From assembly GCF_017815535.1 (NCBI RefSeq), contig NZ_CP072596.1:1736001-1800000 (forward strand): a DNA stretch of 64,000 bases. Reading direction: 5' to 3'. The notes beneath the pieces are model-generated. The model searched no databases. It saw only the letters and a program-made list of their open reading frames with translations, and was not told the origin of the DNA. The stretch's first letter is position 1, and each line of letters starts with the position of its first letter. A program made the translations under genes and the position numbers. Below, piece after piece: positions 18,432 to 26,920 of this stretch. The DNA is from Tessaracoccus sp. MC1865 (GTDB lineage Bacteria > Actinomycetota > Actinomycetes > Propionibacteriales > Propionibacteriaceae).

Positions 18432-18914
18432 TCAGCGGTTGTTGTACTTGTTGCGGTGCGCCAGGGCCCGCTGCATCTCGCGCTGGGCATCGCGCTCGGC
18501 GATGGCGTGGCGCTTGTCCCAGTCCTTCTTACCGGTGGCGACGGCGATCTCGACCTTCGCGTAGCCGTCCTTGAAGTACAGGGACAACGGGATGAGCGTG
18601 CGGCCGGAGTCGTCGGTGGCGCGGGAGAGCTTGTCGATCTCCTTGCGGTGCAACAGCAGTTTCCGCGTACGCCGGGCCGAATGGTTGCGCCAGGTGCCGA
18701 ACTCGTACTCCGGGATGTTGGCGTTGATCAGCCAGGCCTCACCCTGCTCATCGACGGTGGCGTACGCCTCCGCGATGGTGGCGCGGCCGGCGCGCAGCGT
18801 CTTGACCTCGGTACCCGTCAGAACTAGGCCGGCCTCGAACACGTCACCGATGTGGTAATCGTGCCTGGCCTTCCTGTTCTGTGCGACGAGCTTCTTTCCG
18901 GTCTCCCTGGGCAT
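18432..18914 (-). CDS. smpB: SsrA-binding protein SmpB
   Basis: 160-residue RNA-binding protein that delivers tmRNA to stalled ribosomes. The family signatures are complete: [15 protein letters not shown] at the start, [44 protein letters not shown], and a basic C-terminal tail [18 protein letters not shown] that enters the mRNA channel. Follows the M23 peptidase gene on the same strand with a 19-base gap, making it the last gene of the prfB-ftsEX group in the usual actinobacterial order. Confidence 0.98.
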   Translation of the reverse strand: MPRETGKKLVAQNRKARHDYHIGDVFEAGLVLTGTEVKTLRAGRATIAEAYATVDEQGEAWLINANIPEYEFGTWRNHSARRTRKLLLHRKEIDKLSRATDDSGRTLIPLSLYFKDGYAKVEIAVATGKKDWDKRHAIAERDAQREMQRALAHRNKYNNR

Positions 18915-18933
18915 CCGGTAATTAAACCACGCC

Positions 18934-20463
18934 TCAGTTGAACCAGCCGGACAGCGGGTTCACGACCCGGCCGTTCTCCCACACCATCAGGTGCAGGTGG
19001 CAACCGGTGGAGTAGCCGGTGGAGCCGACGTAGCCGATGACCTGGCCCTGCTTCACCCGGGTGCCCACGCCCACGATGTAGTGGGTGGCGTGATTGAAGC
19101 CGGTCGTGACGTAGGCCCCGCGGACATAGCCGTGGTCGATCATCAGGCGGTTTCCATAGCCACGGTTGAAGTAGCGCTCCGTCACGACGCCATCCGCGGG
19201 CGCGCGGAGGGGGGCCCCGCACGCGGCGCCGAAGTCGGTACCGTCGTGCAGCTTGCGGTAGCCCAGCACGGGGTGCAGGCGCATGCCGTACCTGGAGGTC
19301 AGGCGACCCTCGACGGGGCGGATGAAGACGGAATTGTTGCGCGAGGAGCTGGATGATTTCTTCGGCGCTGAAACGGCTGCCGCGGCCTGCGGTTTCGGGG
19401 CCGGCTTCTTGGCGGCCGCCGCGTTGGCTGCGGCGGCCTGTGCGGCAGCGTCACGGGCCGCCTTGTCGCGGGCGGCCTTGTCTCGGGCAGCCTTCTCTGC
19501 AGCTGCCTTCTCTGCAGCTGCCTTCTTCTGAGCTTCGATCCGCTGCTGGATGCGCTTCTCGACGTCGGCGTTCTCGGCCACGAGTTCACGCTGACGCGTC
19601 TCCTCGGCGACGACCTGCTGACGGGCGCTCTCTTCGGCCTTGTCCCTTGCGGCCACCAGGTTGGCGACCTGGGCCCGCAGCGCCTCGGCCTGCTCCTGCA
19701 CCGACTGCTTCTCGTCGAGCTGACGAGCGGCGGCCTGCCGGGCCTCGTCGGCGACATCGCGGGCGGCGTCGGCGGCCTGGCGGGCCTCGTCAGCAGCCTG
19801 CTGGGCAGCGTCGGCCCGGGACTCCGCGTCCTCCAGGGAAAGGCGGCGCATCTCCAACTCGTCGAGTTGCACCGCCGAGGAGGTCATGAGGTTCTGGGCC
19901 AGCTGCGCACGCTGGTTGAGGTTCGACGCGTTGACGTCGGTGAAGATCATGGCGAGGGTGACCAGGCCGGTGCTGTGCTGGGTGGTGACCAGGATCTCTT
20001 CGTTCAGCCGGCGATTGACCGAGTCGAGGGCGGCCTGGGCTGCGGCGACGTCCGCCCTGGCCTGGTCGAGTTCATGGTTGGCCACTTCGAGCTTCTCGGT
20101 GGCGATGTCCAGTTCCTGTTCGGCGACGGCGAGCTCGTCGGCGCGCTGCTTGTCGAGATCCTCCGCGGCGCGGAGTTCCGATTCTGCCTTGGCCAGCTTG
20201 GCGCCGGCGTCGGCCAGCTGCGCGCGGGCCACTCGGGCGTCCTCGACGGCGGAATCCCGCGCGGCTTCAGCGTCGTCGATGACGGAGGCCTGGCGCGCGA
20301 TCTCGCGCTGGAGATCTGCTTTGCGATCGGTCAGATCATCAGCCTGGGCTGGTGTCCAACTCGCGAATCCCAGGAGGACTGCCAGCACGCCGGCGACGAT
20401 GCCACGGGGCAGACCTGAGATCCATGTGCGAACTGCGGGCGGGGGGGGAAGGTCCCGGTTCAC
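18934..20463 (-). CDS. Coiled-coil M23 (LytM) peptidoglycan hydrolase linked to FtsEX
   Basis: 509 residues. Signal peptide 1-41 ends PAQA. A long heptad-rich coiled coil spans about 44-340 ([39 protein letters not shown]), followed by an Ala/Lys/Arg-rich low-complexity spacer (about 345-400), then an M23 domain with [13 protein letters not shown], the zinc ligand pair in HDGTDFGA, and HLH at 489-491. The layout mirrors EnvC, whose coiled coil docks on FtsX; the immediate ftsEX neighbours support FtsEX-controlled septal cell wall cleavage. The GTG start at 20463 was chosen because the longer frame overlaps ftsX. Confidence 0.9.
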   Translation of the reverse strand: MNRDLPPPPAVRTWISGLPRGIVAGVLAVLLGFASWTPAQADDLTDRKADLQREIARQASVIDDAEAARDSAVEDARVARAQLADAGAKLAKAESELRAAEDLDKQRADELAVAEQELDIATEKLEVANHELDQARADVAAAQAALDSVNRRLNEEILVTTQHSTGLVTLAMIFTDVNASNLNQRAQLAQNLMTSSAVQLDELEMRRLSLEDAESRADAAQQAADEARQAADAARDVADEARQAAARQLDEKQSVQEQAEALRAQVANLVAARDKAEESARQQVVAEETRQRELVAENADVEKRIQQRIEAQKKAAAEKAAAEKAARDKAARDKAARDAAAQAAAANAAAAKKPAPKPQAAAAVSAPKKSSSSSRNNSVFIRPVEGRLTSRYGMRLHPVLGYRKLHDGTDFGAACGAPLRAPADGVVTERYFNRGYGNRLMIDHGYVRGAYVTTGFNHATHYIVGVGTRVKQGQVIGYVGSTGYSTGCHLHLMVWENGRVVNPLSGWFN

Positions 20464-20476
20464 GCTCGTCTCCTTA

Positions 20477-21379
20477 TCAGATACGCAGATATCTTCTGGT
20501 TGCGAGCAGCGTCGGGATGATGGCGAGGCCAACACCTACCGCTGCAATGGACACAATGGCAGCCGCCAGCTCTCCCCAGCCAATCCAGGGTAAAGCGGCG
20601 ATTGAGGTTCGAGCGTTCTGGTCGATGATGAACCAGAAGCCCAGCGTGAGGGTTGCCGCGGCGATGACGACGCCGATGAGGGCGGCGACCAGTGCCTCCA
20701 GCAGGAACGGCAGGAGGATGTAGATGTTCGACGCGCCGACCAGCCGCATGATGCCCATCTCTCGCCGCCGCGAGAACGCGGCCATCCGGATGGTGTTGAC
20801 GATCTGCAACGCAGCCGCCAGCAGGAGCAGCAGGCTCATGGTGATCGTGGCCCACTGCAGGGCGCCGAACCACTTGAAGATGGGCTCCAGGATGGAGTTC
20901 TGGTCCTGCACCGCCTGCACGCCCTGGAGCCCGCGGGCCTCGCTGGACACGCCTGCATAGTTCTCCGGGTTGTTGAGCTTCACGCGGAAGGAGTCCTGCA
21001 TGTCTTCCACGGTGCGGGAGTTGACGGCCGGCGAGTCCCTGAAGACGCGCTGGAACTCAGCAAGGGCCACTTCCTTGGACTCGTAGACCACCTCGGAAAC
21101 CTCCGGGTTGGCCTCCAGGGTCTGCTGGATGGAGTCGCGCTGCGCGTCGGTGGCGCCCTTGCCGGGCTCGCAGCGGCCGCCCTGGGTGTCAGGAGTGCAG
21201 AGGAACACCTGGACGGTGATCTTGTCGTACAGAGTGCGCTTGGTGAGGTCGACTTCCATCGACGTCAGGAGGCCCGCCCCCAGGAGTGCCAGCGAGACGG
21301 ACATGGTGACGACGACCGCGATCGTCATGGCGATGTTGCGCTTGAGACCGGACCAGGTTTCGCGAAGTGAATGCCGCAT
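20477..21379 (-). CDS. ftsX: Cell division ABC transporter permease FtsX
   Basis: 300 residues with the FtsX topology. A short cytoplasmic N-terminus (MRHSLRETWSGLKRNIAM) leads to TM1 (about 17-42), a large extracytoplasmic domain (about 43-175, with cysteines in FLCTPDTQGGRC), then three C-terminal TM helices (about 176-198, 222-248, 270-292). The extracytoplasmic domain activates a peptidoglycan hydrolase, presumably the M23 protein encoded 14 bases downstream. Preceded by ftsE with 17 bases between. Confidence 0.97.
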   Translation of the reverse strand: MRHSLRETWSGLKRNIAMTIAVVVTMSVSLALLGAGLLTSMEVDLTKRTLYDKITVQVFLCTPDTQGGRCEPGKGATDAQRDSIQQTLEANPEVSEVVYESKEVALAEFQRVFRDSPAVNSRTVEDMQDSFRVKLNNPENYAGVSSEARGLQGVQAVQDQNSILEPIFKWFGALQWATITMSLLLLLAAALQIVNTIRMAAFSRRREMGIMRLVGASNIYILLPFLLEALVAALIGVVIAAATLTLGFWFIIDQNARTSIAALPWIGWGELAAAIVSIAAVGVGLAIIPTLLATRRYLRI

Positions 21380-21396
21380 GATGTGTGAACTCTCCC

Positions 21397-22083
21397 CTAC
21401 GCCGAGCCGTAGATGCCCTTGGCCTGATCGCGGACGAGTTCCCCGTCGCGCAGTTCCAGGACCCGGCGACGCATCTGGTCGACGATGGACGAATCGTGGG
21501 TGGCCATGATGACGGTGGTATCGACGCGGTTGATCCGGTCGAGCAGCTTCATGATGCCCACCGAGGTTTCGGGATCGAGGTTGCCCGTGGGTTCGTCGGC
21601 GATGAGGATCTTGGGGCGGTTCACAAAGGCGCGGGCGATGGCGACGCGCTGCTGCTCACCACCGGAGAGCTCCTCGCAGGGCCGGTCCTCCTTGCCGGCG
21701 AGGCCGACCATCTCGAGGGTGTCCGGGACGACGCGGCGGATCTCCCGGCCGGGGCGCCCGATGACCTGCAGCGCGAACGCCACGTTCTCATAGACGGTCT
21801 TGCCGGGGAGCAGCCGGAAGTCCTGGAAGACCGTGCCGATCTGGCGACGGAGCCCGGGGACCTTCCACTCGGCGAGCGTGCTGAGGTTCTTCCCCGCGAC
21901 GTACAGAGTGCCCTTTGTCGGGCGGTACTCGCGGAGGATGAGTCGCAGGAAGGTCGACTTGCCCGAACCCGACTGCCCGACGAGGAAGACGAACTCTCCC
22001 CGGGCGATCTCGAGGTTGACGTTCCTCAGGGCAGCCCGTTGCTGTCCTGGATAGAACTTCGTGACGTCCTCGAACGTGATCAC
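21397..22083 (-). CDS. ftsE: Cell division ATP-binding protein FtsE
   Basis: 228-residue ABC ATPase that drives FtsX. Walker [10 protein letters not shown] at 36-44, signature [14 protein letters not shown], Walker [14 protein letters not shown] and H-loop ATHDSSIV are all intact. The start is a GTG ([13 protein letters not shown]). It lies 97 bases downstream of prfB; the gap contains two mutually exclusive small hairpins. Confidence 0.97.
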   Translation of the reverse strand: MITFEDVTKFYPGQQRAALRNVNLEIARGEFVFLVGQSGSGKSTFLRLILREYRPTKGTLYVAGKNLSTLAEWKVPGLRRQIGTVFQDFRLLPGKTVYENVAFALQVIGRPGREIRRVVPDTLEMVGLAGKEDRPCEELSGGEQQRVAIARAFVNRPKILIADEPTGNLDPETSVGIMKLLDRINRVDTTVIMATHDSSIVDQMRRRVLELRDGELVRDQAKGIYGSA

Positions 22084-22180
22084 AGGGGCACTCCGGCGGT
22101 TGGGGAAGAAGCTGAGAAACTCTCAGCGCGAACGAGTTTAGGTGAGCTGGGCTCCCCACTGCCCAGCGACACGCCGTGGG

Positions 22181-23293
22181 TCAGGCGCCCGTCTCGGCCT
22201 TCTTGCGCCAGCGGATGCCGGCGTCGATGAAGCCGTCGATGTCGCCGTCGAACACGGCATCGGGGTTGCCCACTTCGTGCTCCGTGCGCAGGTCCTTGAC
22301 CATCTGGTAGGGGTTCATGACGTAGGAGCGCATCTGCGCACCCCACGAGTTGCCCCCGTCGCTCTTGAGCGCGTTCATCTCCTTCTCGCGCTCCTGACGC
22401 ACCCGCTCCAGGAGCCGGGACTGGAGGACGCGCAGCGCCGCGGCCTTGTTCTGCAACTGCGACTTCTCGTTCTGACAGCTCACGACGATGCCGGTGGGCA
22501 GATGCGTGATGCGGACGGCGGAGTCAGTGGTGTTGACCGACTGACCACCGGGGCCCGAGGAGCGGAAGACGTCGATGCGCAGGTCCGACTCCGGGATGTC
22601 GATCGAGTCGGTCTCCTCCGTGACGGGGAGAACCTCGACGCCGGCGAAGGAGGTCTGGCGGCGGCCCTGGTTGTCGAAGGGCGAGATGCGCACGAGCCGG
22701 TGGGTACCCTGTTCGACCGACAGCGTGCCGTAGGCGAAGGGCGCCTTGATGGCGAAGGTGGCCGACTTGAGCCCCGCCTCCTCGGCGTAGGACGTGTCGT
22801 AGATCTCGGTGGGGTACCCGTGGCGGTCCGCCCAGCGCAGGTACATCCGCATGAGCATCTCGGCGAAGTCTGCGGCGTCGACGCCACCGGCCTCGGCACG
22901 GATGGTGATCAGGGCGTCACGCGGGTCGTAGTCACCCGAGAGCAACGTGCGGACCTCGAGCGCCTCGATGTCCTTGCCGAGCTTGTCCAGCTCACGGAGG
23001 ACCTCCGCGGTGGTGTCGGCGTCGTTCTCCGCCTCGGCCAGCTCGAGCATCAGTTCCGCGTCGTCGAGACGCGAGCGGAGACCGACGAGCCGGTCCACCT
23101 CGCCCTGCTTCGCGGACAGCTGGCTGGTCACGCGCTGGGCGTTCTCCTGGTTGTCCCAGAGGTCCGGGGCCGCCACCTGCTCCTCGAGTTCGGCGATCTC
23201 GGCGCGGACCTTGTCAAGGTCCGCGACGGCCTCGATCGAATCGAGGGAATGGCCGAGGTCGGTCAGGCGGGAGGAGAGATCATCATTAGCCAC
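22181..23293 (-). CDS. prfB: Peptide chain release factor 2
   Basis: Recognises UGA and UAA stop codons and hydrolyses peptidyl-tRNA. 370 residues with the RF2 codon-reading tripeptide SPF at 204-206 and the catalytic GGQ at 249-251 ([12 protein letters not shown]). The frame is continuous from the GTG start; the CTTTGA programmed frameshift seen in many bacteria is absent, as in other actinobacteria. The first gene of the ftsEX-smpB group. Confidence 0.98.
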   Translation of the reverse strand: MANDDLSSRLTDLGHSLDSIEAVADLDKVRAEIAELEEQVAAPDLWDNQENAQRVTSQLSAKQGEVDRLVGLRSRLDDAELMLELAEAENDADTTAEVLRELDKLGKDIEALEVRTLLSGDYDPRDALITIRAEAGGVDAADFAEMLMRMYLRWADRHGYPTEIYDTSYAEEAGLKSATFAIKAPFAYGTLSVEQGTHRLVRISPFDNQGRRQTSFAGVEVLPVTEETDSIDIPESDLRIDVFRSSGPGGQSVNTTDSAVRITHLPTGIVVSCQNEKSQLQNKAAALRVLQSRLLERVRQEREKEMNALKSDGGNSWGAQMRSYVMNPYQMVKDLRTEHEVGNPDAVFDGDIDGFIDAGIRWRKKAETGA

Positions 23294-23301
23294 AATCGAT
23301 C

Positions 23302-23307
23302 ATTCTA
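23302..23307 (-). promoter_or_regulatory. -10 element of prfB
   Basis: TAGAAT on the minus strand lies eight bases before the prfB GTG (23293), so transcription would start at or next to the start codon. No ribosome binding site is present between them, consistent with a leaderless mRNA. Identical to the hexamer in front of ssrA. Confidence 0.5.
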
Positions 23308-23411
23308 CCCCGCGGCGCTGGTTTCGCGCTGTCCAGCGTGTTTACGGGGAGCCTGCCCAAGCTCAGGTAAGACTGGAGGCAATGTTTGGGCACGCCCCTG
23401 ACCAGCGGTTA

Positions 23412-23441
23412 TTGTCACAGCCGACGGCCTGACAGTGACAA
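23412..23441 (+). promoter_or_regulatory. Inverted repeat upstream of the C5-epimerase gene
   Basis: TTGTCAC (23412-23418) and GTGACAA (23435-23441) form a perfect inverted repeat with a 16-base centre, starting 51 bases before the ATG. It looks like an operator for a dimeric regulator. The GTCACAG half recalls the GTCACA-containing boxes reported for MtrA in mycobacteria, from memory and not verified. Confidence 0.45.
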
Positions 23442-23462
23442 CACGATGAAGGACGAGACTTG

Positions 23463-25802
23463 ATGAAACGGATCGGCGCAGGACTTGCGGCGTTGCTGAC
23501 GGCGACGTTGGGCATCGTGGCACTGCCACAGACCGAGGCGGCGGCAGAGGTGGATGTCTACACCACGCCCGGCATCCACCTCCTCAACGGACGCGAATGG
23601 CGCACCGACTGTGAGCCCTACTCCTCGACGGTTGACCGCTGCCGAGCCGAGATCAAGGCGACCGTGGTGAAGGTCGAGGCCGGCCAGTTCGTGGAGGTCA
23701 CCGACTGGGCCTTCAACAACCTCACGTACAAGCCCAGCCCCCGCTCCAATTGGAAGGGCAACCCGCTCGGGGAAGCCGGCGACTACGTCATCGACGGGCG
23801 GCAGTGGCGCACGGAGTGCGACAACGCACAGACCGGCAACAACGCGTGCCGCAGCTACATCCTGACCACCGTCTACGGGGTCAAGACCATGACCCCGCGC
23901 ACCTACGAGCAGTCCAATCAATGGGTGTTCAACAACATCGTGCGTTTCAGCGTCGCAGCCCTGCCGACCTTCTGCAACGCCGCCCCGCTGCCGGCCGGCT
24001 TCGCCCTCACCGAGGCAGGACGTCCGCACGCGATCAAGACCCCCTATTCCCCGAACACGTTGTACAACCCGACGTCGATCAGCAACTTCATCAAGGCGAC
24101 GGCTAAAGCCAGTAAGGAGGCGACCACTGCCAATGCCCGGGAGGGCCAGAAGTGCCTGGCCCTGCTCGCCGCTGGGCACCTCATGAACGGATCGGAAACC
24201 ACCCGTAACGCCGCCGGCGAGATCGTGCGCTGGTTCCCGTACATGTTCCGCTTCAGCGCCAACCCGACGACGGACGACCTGACGGCGCCGTGGCATTCCG
24301 GCCTCGCGCAGGGTGGCGTCCTCACCACGTTCACCCTGCTGACCGACCTGACCGGTGACCGCTCGTGGCTCACCCGCGGCGCGGAGACGTTCCGCAGCTT
24401 CGAGGTGCCGGTCTCGGAACCCGGCGGCATCCTCAACCGCGACACCGAGCACGGTTTCCTCTGGTTCGAGGAATACCCCACCACCAAGAACGGCCAGCCG
24501 CTGCCCACCACGGTGCTCAACGGCCATCTGGAGGCCCTCATCGGGCTCAACCTGTGGCACCGGCGCATGGTCGCCGAGCAGTCCGCCGGCCGCACCCCCG
24601 TCAGCCAGCCGGCTGAGATCAAGGCCCTCGTCGACGAGGCCCTCAGCACGTTGGAGCCCATGCTCGACGTGCACGAGGTGGACATCGACGGCGGCACGCT
24701 GACCAGCTACGACGCGGTGCGCGGCTACCCCGCCGCACCGCTGCGGGTCAATGGCCCGTCGACGTTGAAGGTGACCTCCGCCGCCCTGAACAACAAGAAT
24801 GTCACGCTCCCCCGCACCTCGGAGACCTGGGACCGCGACGCCTACCTCGTCAACGGCACCTTCGCCACCGTGAAGGACGGCATGCCCGAGGGCTGGACCC
24901 GACTCGGCAGTTCCGCCTACTCAGGGCCCACGGGCGGCCACTACCGCATCCGCTCGGGAGGAAACGCCTGGCAGGGGCTGGAGTTCGGCTGGGCGGAGAA
25001 CCCGAACAAGGGCATTCCGTCGAGCTGGCTGCAGGACATAGCCGGCAAGCCCATGACGCTCACCCTGCGCGCCTCCATCTCCTACCCCAGCGGCAGGGCC
25101 GGGGCCTCGGGTCGCGTCGCGCTGTACGAGCAGTGCGGCGCGGACGTGAAGCTCCACTACGAGAACGTGCTGCGCGGCAGCGGGCAGTGGACCGACTACA
25201 CCTTCGGCTTCGACGCCCCGAAGCCCGGGTGTGACCTGCGGGTTCAGTTCATGGTGAGCCCCTACAACCGCGACGACACCGTCTTCCTCCTCGACGACGT
25301 GCAGCTCAGCTCGCAGCAGACCATCGGCTCGTCCCTGAAGCCCGCCTACGACCTGAAGGTCTACCGCACGCCGGAGAACATTCTGTCGTTGACGGGTTCG
25401 GGCAAGGCCACGGTTCAGGCCCACTACAACGGTCGCTGGCAGGATTTCACCACGGTCGACCTGACCTCGGAGCGCGTCGACATCGTGATCCCGGAGCGGT
25501 TCACGGGCCGCAACATCCACCTCGGCTACCACGAGACCCACGTCAGTGAACTGATGGCGCTCTACCGCGCCTTCCCGCAGCACGGGTATCTGCTCGAGTA
25601 CGCCCAGCGCTGGGCGCCCATGGCTCCCTCCGTGCACCACACGGTGCCCAAGCCCACCACCACTTCCAGGGTGGGCACGAGCACCATGAGCATCGAGAGC
25701 GGCATCGACGAGGCCTACGAGTACCCGCTGGTCGACCAGTTCACCGGTCTGCCCTACGAGGAACTCGAGATGCTCGACGAACTCGCGAAGCCGGCGAAGT
25801 GA
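23463..25802 (+). CDS. Secreted D-glucuronyl C5-epimerase-like protein with WRT[DE]C repeats and a carbohydrate-binding-like module
   Basis: 779 residues, exported: signal peptide about 1-28 (TEAAAE). Residues about 30-160 hold two copies of a roughly 65-residue unit with NGR-x-WRT[DE]C, a second Cys about 12-14 residues later, and a closing FNNL or FNNI. About 235-400 match the C-terminal catalytic domain of D-glucuronyl C5-epimerase: WHSGLAQGGVLTTF, LTGDRSWL, LWFEEYP, VLNGHLEALIGLNLW. About 445-615 resemble a jelly-roll CBM4/9 module (LVNGTFATVKDGMPEGW, LDDVQLS). Probably epimerises uronic acid residues in a surface or host polysaccharide. ATG chosen at 23463; a TTG three bases earlier is possible. 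GTGA overlap with the next gene. Confidence 0.78.
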   Translation: MKRIGAGLAALLTATLGIVALPQTEAAAEVDVYTTPGIHLLNGREWRTDCEPYSSTVDRCRAEIKATVVKVEAGQFVEVTDWAFNNLTYKPSPRSNWKGNPLGEAGDYVIDGRQWRTECDNAQTGNNACRSYILTTVYGVKTMTPRTYEQSNQWVFNNIVRFSVAALPTFCNAAPLPAGFALTEAGRPHAIKTPYSPNTLYNPTSISNFIKATAKASKEATTANAREGQKCLALLAAGHLMNGSETTRNAAGEIVRWFPYMFRFSANPTTDDLTAPWHSGLAQGGVLTTFTLLTDLTGDRSWLTRGAETFRSFEVPVSEPGGILNRDTEHGFLWFEEYPTTKNGQPLPTTVLNGHLEALIGLNLWHRRMVAEQSAGRTPVSQPAEIKALVDEALSTLEPMLDVHEVDIDGGTLTSYDAVRGYPAAPLRVNGPSTLKVTSAALNNKNVTLPRTSETWDRDAYLVNGTFATVKDGMPEGWTRLGSSAYSGPTGGHYRIRSGGNAWQGLEFGWAENPNKGIPSSWLQDIAGKPMTLTLRASISYPSGRAGASGRVALYEQCGADVKLHYENVLRGSGQWTDYTFGFDAPKPGCDLRVQFMVSPYNRDDTVFLLDDVQLSSQQTIGSSLKPAYDLKVYRTPENILSLTGSGKATVQAHYNGRWQDFTTVDLTSERVDIVIPERFTGRNIHLGYHETHVSELMALYRAFPQHGYLLEYAQRWAPMAPSVHHTVPKPTTTSRVGTSTMSIESGIDEAYEYPLVDQFTGLPYEELEMLDELAKPAK

Positions 25803-26575
25803 TCCGGCGCCTCGGCACCGTCCTGGTGGCCGCCGTCGTCGCGTTGCTGGGCGTGGTGGTCTCCACGCCCGCCGCGGCCGACGTCGACGTGTACACGACG
25901 GAGGGGACGCACAACGTCAACGGCCGCCTGTGGCGCACGGACTGCTCCATGTACTCCACCACCGTCGAGCGGTGCCGCACGGAGATCCAGGCGACGACCG
26001 TGACGTTCAGCGGGAGCCGCTACGTCGAGCAGCGGGGATGGGTGTTCAACAACCTCACCTACAAATCCAGCCCGCGGGCCTCGTGGTCCTTCATGAACCC
26101 ACTGGTCACCCCCGGTGACCACACGGTCAACGGCCGACGGTGGCGCACCGAGTGCGACACCGCCTGGACGGGTTCCGGGGGCTGCCGCTCCCAGCTCATG
26201 GCCACCGTGATCGAGAAGGGCTCCACCGGGCAGTACCAGACGGTCAACAAGTATGTGTTCAACAACATCGTGCACGTCACCCCGGTGCCGTGCGTGGTGT
26301 CCCAGGCCCAGCTGCGGGCCGATGTGAAGATCCCCACCACCGTGCTGCAGGGCTGCACGAAGTCTGCACAGAACGCCACCTGGGCGGCCGTGGACTTCCC
26401 CGTGGTGCTGCCCGACGGCTACCGCTTCATGTCCACCGCGTTCTACCGGCTCTCCGGCAGCACCTGGCGGCTGGCCGTGCGCAGCAGCGCGAACTGGCAG
26501 ATCTGCCAGTGGGCCCGCGACAACGGCGCCCCGCAGGACCTGGTCACCAAGCACCTCGCGTTCTGCGCGCGGTGA
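25799..26575 (+). CDS. Secreted protein with two WRT[DE]C repeats, paired with the epimerase
   Basis: 258 residues with a signal peptide of about 28 residues (TPAAADVDVY). The mature N-terminus repeats the two units of the preceding protein closely: VDVYTT, NGRLWRTDC, WVFNNLTYKSSPR, then NGRRWRTEC, KYVFNNIV. The last 90 residues (LPDGYRFMSTAFYRLSGSTWRLAVRSSANWQICQW) are unique, with four cysteines in total that could form further disulfides. The GTG start overlaps the upstream stop, so both are made together. No enzymatic domain is seen; it may be a binding partner for the same polysaccharide. Not a family I recognise. Confidence 0.72.
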   Translation: MIRRLGTVLVAAVVALLGVVVSTPAAADVDVYTTEGTHNVNGRLWRTDCSMYSTTVERCRTEIQATTVTFSGSRYVEQRGWVFNNLTYKSSPRASWSFMNPLVTPGDHTVNGRRWRTECDTAWTGSGGCRSQLMATVIEKGSTGQYQTVNKYVFNNIVHVTPVPCVVSQAQLRADVKIPTTVLQGCTKSAQNATWAAVDFPVVLPDGYRFMSTAFYRLSGSTWRLAVRSSANWQICQWARDNGAPQDLVTKHLAFCAR

Positions 26576-26585
26576 ACCCGGTGTG

Positions 26586-26629
26586 CGCCGAACGCGATCG
26601 CCTGTCACAATAGGGGTCGCCGTTCGGCG
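26586..26629 (+). terminator. Hairpin after the secreted-protein pair
   Basis: CGCCGAACG (26586-26594) and CGTTCGGCG (26621-26629) form a perfect nine-base stem, extended inward by CGA/TCG with a bulge, followed by TTTC. It lies 10 bases after the stop and directly before the tRNA, so it could end the operon; a tRNA promoter may be hidden in the loop (CACAATAGGGG). Confidence 0.5.
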
Positions 26630-26633
26630 TTTC

Positions 26634-26710
26634 GGGCGCATAGCTCAGTTGGTTAGAGCACCTGCCTTACAAGCAGGGAGTCGGGGGTTCGAGTCCCTCT
26701 GCGCCCACCA
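26634..26710 (+). tRNA. tRNA-Val (anticodon TAC)
   Basis: Full cloverleaf: acceptor GGGCGCA pairs with TGCGCCC, D-arm AGCTCAGTTGGTTAGAGC, anticodon stem CCTGC/GCAGG around CTTACAA, T-arm GGGGGTTCGAGTCCCTC. The CCA end is encoded (26708-26710). Anticodon TAC reads GUA and GUG valine codons. Confidence 0.97.
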
Positions 26711-26737
26711 TCCCCGACACCGAGACGAGGTTGAGCG

Positions 26738-26854
26738 ATGAATGCCACAGACTTCTCCATCACCGGGTGGACGATGCGGCATTCCGGCACGAACGGCTAC
26801 GTCTCGTCCTGGGGACCCATGCTCTCCGGCGTGACTCCGGTGGCCGCCCCCTAG
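26738..26854 (+). CDS. Possible 38-residue small protein or leader peptide ahead of nhaA
   Basis: ATG at 26738 with ACGAGG seven bases upstream, ending at a TAG at 26852. The peptide starts MNATDFSITGWTMRHSG and is neutral, with no membrane segment. Third-position GC is high, as in real genes here. It lies between the tRNA and nhaA, just before a hairpin with a short T-run, so it may act as a leader peptide. It could also be a chance ORF or a remnant; I recognise no relative. Confidence 0.35.
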   Translation: MNATDFSITGWTMRHSGTNGYVSSWGPMLSGVTPVAAP

Positions 26855-26859
26855 TCCCG

Positions 26860-26891
26860 ATCGCCCCTACGGGCCGGTCGGGCGATGTTTT
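26860..26891 (+). terminator. Terminator- or attenuator-like hairpin before nhaA
   Basis: ATCGCCC (26860-26866) pairs with GGGCGAT (26880-26886), followed by GTTTT. The loop contains GGGCCGG, which can instead pair with the CCGATCG-CCC left side, giving an alternative fold. It lies five bases after the small ORF and 29 bases before the nhaA ATG. Confidence 0.4.
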
Positions 26892-26920
26892 CCCTGGCGA
26901 TCCGACCGAGAGACACCCCC

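Noticed and set aside
19440-19530. Tandem DNA repeat as an independent element
   Set aside because: It is in frame within the Ala/Lys/Arg-rich spacer of the M23 peptidase and reflects low-complexity protein sequence.
22181-23293. Programmed frameshift in prfB
   Set aside because: The frame is continuous from the GTG to the stop; no CTTTGA is found near codon 25.
26634-26710. Genomic island inserted at tRNA-Val
   Set aside because: No integrase, no repeat of the tRNA end downstream, and the next genes (nhaA, lnt, pdx) are ordinary.
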